The notes beneath the pieces are model-generated. The model saw only the letters and a list, made by a program, of their open reading frames with translations. It made no database searches and was not told the origin of the DNA. From assembly GCF_034376665.1 (NCBI RefSeq), contig NZ_JAXMJI010000019.1, forward strand, positions 1 through 19,795: 19,795 nucleotides of DNA, in the 5' to 3' direction. Source of the DNA: Allopontixanthobacter sp034376665 (GTDB taxonomy: Bacteria > Pseudomonadota > Alphaproteobacteria > Sphingomonadales > Sphingomonadaceae). Of this stretch, positions 13,545-19,795 are shown piece after piece. The position numbers were made by a program, and so were the translations under genes. How positions within the stretch are numbered: position 1 is the first letter of the stretch; each line of letters starts with the position of its first letter.

Positions 13545-15734
13545 TCATCTCTTCGGGCCAGACCATGCGGGTCGCTTCGGTGCTGGCCGCCACCAGCCGT
13601 GTTCGCCCTGACTTGCTGCCACCGTATCGAACCGCTCGTCCCCGAGATAGATCGACAAACCGCCGGTCTGGCCAAGCAGGTTGCGGTCGGCCTTTAGCCA
13701 GCGCGGCTGGCAGCTGAAGGGCAGGTAGCGGTCGGCAATCACGATGTCCGACCGATCACAGGCCGCCGCAAGGGCGCGTTCATCAACCAATTCGCGGCCG
13801 CGTGCCATCAACACATGCCACAGGCGCCCGCCGCGCGTCAGCGTCACGACACAGAATTCGCGGCTGCAGTCCGCGCCCGGCCATTCGGTGAGCGGCAAGG
13901 GAGTTCCGTTCATCCCGGCCATTTCGAGCAGATTGTCGCTGGCAAAACTGCTCCGGTTGCCGCGCAGCACCAGCAGCCGATTGCCCTCGCCCGCGATGCC
14001 GACATGGCGACCGTCTCCGGAAACGAGCAGATCCGGCGCAGGCTTAAGCGCCATCAGCAGGGCGGCCAAGGCGGCGGGCACCAGTCCCAGCAATCGCACC
14101 CGGCCCTGCCACAGCGCCAACCATAGCCCTCCGGCCACAAACAGCGCGAACAGCGCGCCGCCCATTTCCGGCAGCAGCTTGACCGCGCCAGGCCGGTCCG
14201 CAGTCCAGTGCGCGATTGCCAGCAGCAGCTCGAGCGATTTACCCGCCAGCCACCACACCGGCGCGCCGAGACCAACGCTGTCCAATACCAGCGCAATCGC
14301 AATCAGCGGCATCGACAGAAACGTCACCAGCGGAATCGCGATGACGTTGGCGAAGGCTCCGTACACTCCGGCGCGGTGGAAATGAAACATGACGATCGGC
14401 ATCAGGGCGATCTCGATCACCATTCCGGTCACCAACAGCATGAATGCGCGGCGGCCCATCCGGGACAGCCAGCTTTCCTCCCGCGGAGCAAGAAAACCGC
14501 GCACCGGCGCGCAATTATGCAACGCGACGATCGCCAGCACGGCGGCAAAGCTCATCTGGAAGCTCGGCCCGATCAGCGATTCCGGCCACAGCAGCAGCAC
14601 GAACAGCGCCGCCGTGGCGACCATTCGCAGCGACAGCGGCTCGCGCCCGAGTGCCAGCGCGATCAGCACCAGCACCGCACCGACGCAGCTGCGCACGGTC
14701 GGTACTTCCGAACCTGTCAGCAATGTATATCCAATTCCCGCCAGCGCCCCGATCCCTGCAGCCAGAACCGGCAGCCGCACCCGCAATGTCAGCCATGGCC
14801 AAAGCGCCAGCAGCCGGATCGCCAACAGATACGCCGCAGCGATGACCGCGCTGACGTGCAGTCCGCTGATCGACAGCAAGTGGGTCAAACCGGAGTCGCG
14901 CATAGCGTCCTCGTCCGCTTCCGGGATCCCGCCCCGGTCTCCGCTGGCGAAGGCGGCAGCGATCGACCCCGGCGATCCGTCCAGCTGCGAGCGGACATGA
15001 CTGGCCAGACGGCGCTGGAGCTTCGCGATACTGCCCCCGGGCGTGGCGGGTTCGATAATTTCGATCTCGCCCATCACGGAACCTGTCGCCGCGAAGCCCT
15101 GGAACCACGCGCTCCGGGCAAAATCGTATCCGCCGGGCAGCATCGGCGAGGCAGGCGGCATCAGGCGCACGCGCAGCCGGATAATCGCGCCTTCGCCAAT
15201 TTCCGTGCCGATCAATTCGTCGTCGTCATTTTCGGGAACGTTGACCCGGATCTTCCGCGCAATGCCCGCGGCAGGATCGCGCATGGCGAGGATCAGCCGT
15301 ACCCGGTCCTGCGCCGGCTGGTTCTCTCTGGCGAGCACCCTCGCCTCGATCCGCATGATTTGCGGCCGCTCCAGCGGCTGCGCGCCGACCATTTCGGAAC
15401 GGGCCCATACCACCGCGATCCCGGCCGCAAAGACTAGCGCCACCGCTGTCACCGCCAGCCGCAATTCGGCTCGGTTGTCCTGCTCGCGCCACAGGGCCGC
15501 CGCGGCGATGGCGGCCAGCAATGCCGCGCCGATTGCCGTGCTCCATTGCCATGGCTTGCCCAGCGTGAACCAGGCGCCGATGCCGGCGGCGAAAAAGATG
15601 GTCAGCCAGGGCCCCCGATCGAACCCGGCACGCCCCAGAAATCGGTCGACAGCGCCGCTAATACTGGACAAGTCGGCGCGGCTGCGCCAAGTGCGCTGCA
15701 CTGCAACATCGTGAACCGGCGGCCCGCCATCCAT
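13545..15734 (-). CDS. comEC: ComEC/Rec2-family DNA uptake membrane protein
   Basis: ComEC forms the inner-membrane channel for single-stranded DNA during natural transformation. The predicted 729-residue protein has N-terminal membrane helices (from about 44) and a soluble domain of the DUF4131 type (about 115-230). The Competence domain carries the signature THLLSISGLHVSAV (about 284-297) and many helices up to about residue 550. A C-terminal soluble part (about 560-729) sits where other ComEC proteins have a metallo-beta-lactamase-like domain. I see no HxHxDH metal motif there, so it is probably inactive or replaced. I chose ATG at 15734-15732 (MDGGPPVHD), which has a GAG six bases upstream. 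ATG at 15764 would add ten residues, and longer starts overlap gltX. Whether this organism is competent cannot be told. Confidence 0.9.
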   Translation of the reverse strand: MDGGPPVHDVAVQRTWRSRADLSSISGAVDRFLGRAGFDRGPWLTIFFAAGIGAWFTLGKPWQWSTAIGAALLAAIAAAALWREQDNRAELRLAVTAVALVFAAGIAVVWARSEMVGAQPLERPQIMRIEARVLARENQPAQDRVRLILAMRDPAAGIARKIRVNVPENDDDELIGTEIGEGAIIRLRVRLMPPASPMLPGGYDFARSAWFQGFAATGSVMGEIEIIEPATPGGSIAKLQRRLASHVRSQLDGSPGSIAAAFASGDRGGIPEADEDAMRDSGLTHLLSISGLHVSAVIAAAYLLAIRLLALWPWLTLRVRLPVLAAGIGALAGIGYTLLTGSEVPTVRSCVGAVLVLIALALGREPLSLRMVATAALFVLLLWPESLIGPSFQMSFAAVLAIVALHNCAPVRGFLAPREESWLSRMGRRAFMLLVTGMVIEIALMPIVMFHFHRAGVYGAFANVIAIPLVTFLSMPLIAIALVLDSVGLGAPVWWLAGKSLELLLAIAHWTADRPGAVKLLPEMGGALFALFVAGGLWLALWQGRVRLLGLVPAALAALLMALKPAPDLLVSGDGRHVGIAGEGNRLLVLRGNRSSFASDNLLEMAGMNGTPLPLTEWPGADCSREFCVVTLTRGGRLWHVLMARGRELVDERALAAACDRSDIVIADRYLPFSCQPRWLKADRNLLGQTGGLSIYLGDERFDTVAASQGEHGWWRPAPKRPAWSGPKR

Positions 15735-15791
15735 GGGTATCTCTGGAATGATCGGGCGGCCCATTAAACCATTGGAAGGAAACGCAACGGG

Positions 15792-17219
15792 ATGGCAAGC
15801 ACTAGCGACATGGTTGTCACGCGCTTTGCCCCTTCTCCCACGGGTTTCCTGCATATCGGCGGTGCCCGGACGGCCCTGTTCAACTGGCTGTTCGCCCGCC
15901 ATCACGGCGGCAAGGCTCTGCTCCGGATCGAGGATACCGATCAGAAGCGGTCCAACCCTGACGCGATCGCAGCGATCTTCGACGGGCTCTCATGGCTGGG
16001 GCTCGATTACGACGAAGCACCGGTCATGCAGTCCGAACGCGCGGCGCGCCATGCCGAAGTCGCGCAGACGTTGCTGGAACATGGCCATGCCTACCGCTGC
16101 TATGCAACCACCGAAGAACTCGAGGAAATGCGCGCCGCGCAGCGTGCCGCGAAGCAACCGCTGCGCAACGATGGCCGGTGGCGGGACCGTGATCCGGCGG
16201 AAGCTCCTGAGGGCGCGCCGTTTGTTGTCCGGCTGAAAACTCCGGCGACGGGGGAAACCACCATCGAAGACCTCGTCCAGGGCCGCGTGACCGTGCGGAA
16301 CGAGGAAGTGGACGATTACATCCTGCTGCGGGCGGACGGAACGCCGACCTATATGCTCGCCGTGGTGGTGGACGACCACGACATGAGCGTGACCCACATC
16401 ATTCGCGGCGACGACCACCTCAACAACGCATTCCGCCAGCTTCCGGTCCTTCGCGCGATGAACGCGATCGAAGGCGGATGGCCCGATCCGGTCTACGCCC
16501 ATATCCCGCTGATCCACGGGTCCGACGGAGCCAAGCTGTCGAAGCGGCACGGCGCGCTGGGGGTCGAGGATTACCGCGACGGGATGGGCATTCTGCCCGA
16601 AGCCATGTTCAACTACCTCCTGCGGCTTGGGTGGGGTCACGGCGACCGGGAAGAAATCACCCGCGAGGAAGCCATCGAATTGTTCGACCTCGGCGGCGTC
16701 GGCAAGAGCCCTTCCCGCTTCGACATCAAGAAGCTCGAGAATTTGAACGGTTATTACATCCGGGAGGCGGAGGATGGCCGTCTGGCGGGCCTGGTCGCGG
16801 CCAGGATCGGGCATTCGGCAGATATCGGTCTGCTGACCAAGGCGATGCCGGTGCTGAAAACCCGGGCGCGCTCGATCATCGAACTGGCGGAGGGTGCAGC
16901 GTTCCTGTTCGCATCCCGGCCACTGGACATGACTGACAAGGCCGCAGCGTTGCTGAACGAGGAATCGAGGGCGCTTCTGGCGCAGATTTCCGCCCGTCTG
17001 ACCGCTGAAAATGACTGGACAATCGAGGCTCTGGAGGCCAATCTCAAGCAAATGGCCGAGGAACAGGGGCTGGGCCTCGGCAAGCTCGCGCAGCCGATGC
17101 GTGCCGCGCTGACGGGGACGACAACATCGCCCGGAATTTTCGATGTGCTGGTCCTGCTTGGCCGGGAAGAGGCCCTTGCGCGGATCGACGCGCAGGCTGC
17201 GCCCCGCGCCGGAACATGA
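15792..17219 (+). CDS. gltX: Glutamyl-tRNA synthetase
   Basis: GltX charges tRNA-Glu with glutamate; in many alphaproteobacteria a GltX also loads glutamate on tRNA-Gln for later amidation. The 475-residue class I synthetase shows VTRFAPSPTGFLHIGGARTA (9-28, the HIGH-type site), RIEDTD (45-50), HIIRGDDHLNN (202-212) and the KMSKS-type KLSKRHGA (248-255), followed by the C-terminal anticodon-binding domain. The Cys-x-Cys zinc site of the E. coli enzyme is absent (only Cys103 in YRCYATTEE), as in zinc-free members. ATG 15792 is preceded by GGAAGGA (15774-15780), eleven bases away. An ATG six codons later is less supported. It runs divergently from comEC and 19 bp ahead of gltA. Confidence 0.97.
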   Translation: MASTSDMVVTRFAPSPTGFLHIGGARTALFNWLFARHHGGKALLRIEDTDQKRSNPDAIAAIFDGLSWLGLDYDEAPVMQSERAARHAEVAQTLLEHGHAYRCYATTEELEEMRAAQRAAKQPLRNDGRWRDRDPAEAPEGAPFVVRLKTPATGETTIEDLVQGRVTVRNEEVDDYILLRADGTPTYMLAVVVDDHDMSVTHIIRGDDHLNNAFRQLPVLRAMNAIEGGWPDPVYAHIPLIHGSDGAKLSKRHGALGVEDYRDGMGILPEAMFNYLLRLGWGHGDREEITREEAIELFDLGGVGKSPSRFDIKKLENLNGYYIREAEDGRLAGLVAARIGHSADIGLLTKAMPVLKTRARSIIELAEGAAFLFASRPLDMTDKAAALLNEESRALLAQISARLTAENDWTIEALEANLKQMAEEQGLGLGKLAQPMRAALTGTTTSPGIFDVLVLLGREEALARIDAQAAPRAGT

Positions 17220-17225
17220 TATTTG

Positions 17226-17231
17226 AAGGAG
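17226..17231 (+). promoter_or_regulatory. Ribosome binding site that points to a TTG start for gltA
   Basis: AAGGAG at 17226-17231 is a near-perfect Shine-Dalgarno sequence. The first in-frame ATG (17233) is only one base away, too close for initiation. The TTG at 17239 has seven-base spacing, which is ideal. The site therefore argues for initiation at TTG. Confidence 0.7.
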
Positions 17232-17238
17232 AATGAAA

Positions 17239-18525
17239 TTGTCGGACAAACAGGCGAAACTGGAAATTGGCGGGCAGTCCCTGGATTTCCCCGTTCTGGA
17301 GGGCAGCACCGGCCCCGATGTGGTCGATATCCGCAAGCTTTATGCCCAGACCGGCGCCTTCACATTCGATCCGGGTTTCACCTCGACGGCCTCATGCGAA
17401 AGCGCACTGACCTTCATTGACGGTGAAAAGGGTGTTCTGCTTCACCGCGGCTATCCGATCGGCCAGCTGGCAGAGCATTCCAACTTCATGGAAGTCAGTC
17501 ACCTGCTGCTGAACGGCGAGCTGCCGACGAAGGAAGAACTCGACGATTTCACCTACACCATCACGCGGCACACCATGCTGCATGATCAGCTGCGCCAGTT
17601 CTACCAGGGTTTCCGCCGTGACGCGCATCCGATGGCGATCATGTGCGGCGTGGTTGGCGCGCTCTCGGCGTTTTATCACGACAGCACCGATATCGCGGAC
17701 CCCGATCACCGCAAGATTTCGTCCCACCGCCTGATCGCAAAAATGCCGACGATTGCCGCCAACGCGTTCAAATACTCGATCGGTCAGCCGTTCATGCACC
17801 CGGACAATTCGCTGTCCTACACTGGCAATTTCCTGCGCATGACTTTCGGTGTTCCGGCGGAGGATTACGAAGTGATTCCGGCGGTGGAAAAGGCGATGGA
17901 CCGCATTTTCATCCTCCACGCGGATCACGAGCAGAACGCCTCGACCTCGACCGTTCGTCTCGCCGGTTCTTCCGGTGCGAATCCCTTTGCCTGCGTCGCG
18001 GCCGGGATTGCCTGCCTGTGGGGCCCCGCGCATGGCGGCGCGAACGAAGCGGCGCTCAACATGCTGCGTGAAATCGGCACGCCGGACCGTATTCCGCATT
18101 ATATCGAGCGGGCCAAGGACAAGAACGATCCGTTCCGCCTGATGGGTTTCGGCCACCGCGTGTACAAGAATTACGATCCCCGCGCGACGGTGATGCAGAA
18201 GACCGTGCGCGAGGTCTTTGACGCGCTGAAGGTCACCGATCCGGTGTTCGAAACCGCCCTGCGGCTGGAAGAAATGGCGCTCAGCGATCCTTACTTCGTC
18301 GAAAAGAAGCTGTTTCCCAATGTCGATTTCTACTCCGGCGTCATTCTCTCAGCGATCGGCTTCCCGACTACCATGTTCACCGCCCTGTTCGCCCTCGCCC
18401 GCACCGTCGGCTGGGTCGCTCAGTGGAACGAGATGATTTCCGATCCCGGCCAGAAAATCGGCCGTCCGCGCCAGCTCTATACCGGCCCGACCGAGCGGGA
18501 TTACATTCCGGTCGATAAACGCTGA
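17239..18525 (+). CDS. gltA: Citrate synthase (type II)
   Basis: GltA condenses acetyl-CoA and oxaloacetate to citrate, the entry step of the TCA cycle. From the TTG start the protein has 428 residues and begins MSDKQAKLEIGG, the beginning I expect for sphingomonad homologues. Catalytic residues are His265 in WGPAHGGANE, His306 in GFGHRVYKNYDPRA and Asp363 in NVDFYSG. The N-terminal beta-domain (GPDVVDIRKLY, FTFDPGFTSTASCES, IDGEKGVLLHRGYPI) is that of the hexameric, NADH-sensitive type. An ATG at 17233 would add two residues but sits one base from the ribosome binding site. The gene is 19 bp after gltX and probably shares its transcript. It ends 21 bp before a convergent kinase-like gene, with a hairpin between them. 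Confidence 0.95.
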   Translation: MSDKQAKLEIGGQSLDFPVLEGSTGPDVVDIRKLYAQTGAFTFDPGFTSTASCESALTFIDGEKGVLLHRGYPIGQLAEHSNFMEVSHLLLNGELPTKEELDDFTYTITRHTMLHDQLRQFYQGFRRDAHPMAIMCGVVGALSAFYHDSTDIADPDHRKISSHRLIAKMPTIAANAFKYSIGQPFMHPDNSLSYTGNFLRMTFGVPAEDYEVIPAVEKAMDRIFILHADHEQNASTSTVRLAGSSGANPFACVAAGIACLWGPAHGGANEAALNMLREIGTPDRIPHYIERAKDKNDPFRLMGFGHRVYKNYDPRATVMQKTVREVFDALKVTDPVFETALRLEEMALSDPYFVEKKLFPNVDFYSGVILSAIGFPTTMFTALFALARTVGWVAQWNEMISDPGQKIGRPRQLYTGPTERDYIPVDKR

Positions 18526-18533
18526 GAATTTTC

Positions 18534-18562
18534 GCCGGGCGTCCGCTTATGCGGCGCCCGGC
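18534..18562. terminator. Strong hairpin at the convergent gltA / kinase junction
   Basis: GCCGGGCG (18534-18541) pairs with CGCCCGGC (18555-18562), and CCGC (18543-18546) pairs with GCGG (18551-18554). The result is a 12-bp GC-rich stem with one bulged T and a TTAT loop. It begins nine bases after the gltA stop, and its loop contains the stop codon of the minus-strand kinase-like gene (18547-18549). Neither strand has a clear T run after it. It may work in both directions as a terminator or as a 3'-end stabiliser, but it is not canonical. Confidence 0.6.
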
Positions 18563-19795
18563 AATTCCAGGATAAAGCGCGCGCCACTGCCGGGGCTGCT
18601 TTCAACCGTCAGATCGCCGCCCATCGCGCGGGCAATCCGGCGCGAGATATACAGGCCGAGGCCCGATCCGCCGTCACCCGACCGGCCCAGGCGTTCGAAT
18701 TTCTCAAACACCACCGCTTGCTGCTCGGGCGTCAGGCCCGGGCCGTTGTCAGCCACCGTCACGCGGGTGCGCTCGCCAGCTTGCGCCAATTCGATCCGCA
18801 CCTGCGAGCCGGGCGGAGAATAGCGAACCGCGTTGCCCACCAGATTGAGCAGCACCTGCAGCACCCGGCGAAACTCGGCAGTTGCAATCAGGCTTTCGCC
18901 CATGGCGGGCGCGATGAGGTCGATTTCGCGTTCTTTGGCCCGGACCCCGAGAATTCCCGCAGCGCGCTGCGCCACGTCGGCCAGGTCGATCCGGTCGGGA
19001 GCGGTCTTGAACTGGTCCGATTCGACGACGTCGAGGTCCGACAGATCGTCGATCAGGGCGAGCAGATGCTGTCCGGCGGACGCGATATCGGCGGCATAGT
19101 CGCTGTATTCATCTGCCAGCGGCCCGGCGAGCCGGGTGCGGATGGTTTCGGCATTGGCAATGATACGCGAGATCGGTTGGCGCAAAACAGGCGACAATTC
19201 CCGCCCGATCGAACTGCCGATCGAAAGCTCCACCGGCCTTTCCACCGCTGCACCCGGTTGAGCATAGGGTGTCTGCGACGTCAGGTAGAGCTCGAAACCG
19301 GCGCTGCCGAGTTCCGGCTGTCCCAGCGGCACAAGCGTGACGTTCCAACGCCGGTCCGAACCGGGCACCACGCATTCGGCGCCGTCAAGCAGCCGCCAGT
19401 GCGCCGTTGAGGCCTGGGGCTGCGAGGCACCGAGAGCGGGAAAGCTGACGGATTCGCTCCATGGCTGGTCCCTGTTGCTGCGCAATTGCCGGGCAAGTTC
19501 CGCCATATCCGGCGCGGTGCTGTCCACGGACAGGACCCTCTGCTGCGGATCCAGCCGCGCGGAAAGTTCTGCCAGCGCGCGGTCGATGGTCAGCTTGCGT
19601 GCATAGCTTTCGCTCGCGTCCTCGGGCGGCAGCTGCGCCGCTTGCCAATTGGCAATGCGGATCAGGCAGCCGCCGTCAGGCGCGTCCGGTGTGCCGCCTT
19701 CACTTCCGAGCGGCGATACCTCGACCCACGCCTTGATCAGATCCTCGCCGTCGACGGCCTGGATCATCCGGGCGAGCCGCAAACCGTATTTGCGC
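18547..19795 (-). CDS. Sensor histidine kinase-like protein lacking the H-box histidine (5' end beyond right edge)
   Basis: The frame is open to the window edge, so the N-terminus is missing; 416 codons are visible. Numbering from the TTG at 19782, residues 1-185 form a sensor-side region I cannot assign. Residues 190-255 align with a HisKA dimerisation domain: RELSPVLRQPISRI, then AGQHLLALIDDLSDL. The usual pattern is S-H-E-L-R-T-P-L, but here it reads S-P-V-L-R-Q-P-I, so Pro198 replaces the phosphorylated His. The HATPase domain looks intact: N box NLVGNAVRYS (313-322), G1 DNGPG (345-349), F box FEKFERLG, G2 GSGLGLYISRRIA (372-384). It could bind ATP and regulate a partner, or phosphorylate elsewhere. 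No response regulator gene is visible. It converges on gltA. Confidence 0.85.
   Translation of the reverse strand, partial: RKYGLRLARMIQAVDGEDLIKAWVEVSPLGSEGGTPDAPDGGCLIRIANWQAAQLPPEDASESYARKLTIDRALAELSARLDPQQRVLSVDSTAPDMAELARQLRSNRDQPWSESVSFPALGASQPQASTAHWRLLDGAECVVPGSDRRWNVTLVPLGQPELGSAGFELYLTSQTPYAQPGAAVERPVELSIGSSIGRELSPVLRQPISRIIANAETIRTRLAGPLADEYSDYAADIASAGQHLLALIDDLSDLDVVESDQFKTAPDRIDLADVAQRAAGILGVRAKEREIDLIAPAMGESLIATAEFRRVLQVLLNLVGNAVRYSPPGSQVRIELAQAGERTRVTVADNGPGLTPEQQAVVFEKFERLGRSGDGGSGLGLYISRRIARAMGGDLTVESSPGSGARFILELPGAA

Noticed and set aside
14208..15437. A 409-codon plus-strand open frame antisense to comEC, rich in Arg, Gln and His.
   Set aside because: Its composition is typical of the reverse complement of membrane-protein codons, and comEC on the minus strand is certain.
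15990..17336. A 448-codon minus-strand open frame opposite gltX.
   Set aside because: It is a shadow frame; gltX motifs are complete on the plus strand.
1..19795. CRISPR array, insertion sequence, prophage genes, tRNA or rRNA.
   Set aside because: I found no spaced repeats, transposase or integrase motifs, or RNA gene sequence on either strand by reading; short RNA genes cannot be fully excluded without a covariance search.

Overview
The window carries the core-genome gene order of an alphaproteobacterium, most likely a member of Sphingomonadales close to Erythrobacter or Altererythrobacter. This rests on high-GC coding sequence, protein flavour, and the chain tpiA-secG-pyrG / ppiD-trpEGDC-moaC-moeA-lexA / comEC-gltX-gltA. 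A direct-repeat LexA box, GTTC-N7-GTTC, in front of lexA is the alphaproteobacterial type. The genus is inference; no rRNA is present.

Layout. Positions 1-1646 (minus strand) hold tpiA, secG and the 5' end of pyrG, which runs off the left edge. A 249-bp divergent gap leads to a long plus-strand block at 1896-10256. It starts with a membrane-anchored SurA/PpiD-like chaperone. Then come trpE, an unusual lipoprotein of the phosphodiester glycosidase (NAGPA/DUF2233) family, trpG, trpD, trpC, moaC and moeA. Most junctions here are 4-bp ATGA stop/start overlaps, so the block is probably one translationally coupled unit for the early tryptophan pathway, extended with two molybdenum-cofactor genes. 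lexA follows (10356-11051) with its own SOS operator.

Positions 11052-13544 are the accessory part. A 373-bp gap contains nested inverted repeats. After it come an AraC-family regulator and a CPBP-family membrane protease, 31 bp apart, then a 343-bp gap with no recognisable gene. This pair sits between lexA and comEC, which I recall as close neighbours in related genomes.

Positions 13545-18525 return to conserved genes: comEC (minus), then divergent gltX and gltA (plus), the latter probably starting at TTG. gltA converges, across a strong hairpin, on a 5'-truncated sensor histidine kinase-like gene (18547 to the right edge). Its H-box has proline where the phosphorylated histidine should be, while its ATP-binding boxes look intact.

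I saw no rRNA, tRNA, insertion sequence, prophage or CRISPR array. Most of the window is ordinary housekeeping. The items most worth a second look are the His-less kinase, the lipoprotein inside the trp operon, the AraC-CPBP pair, and the inverted-repeat element downstream of lexA.
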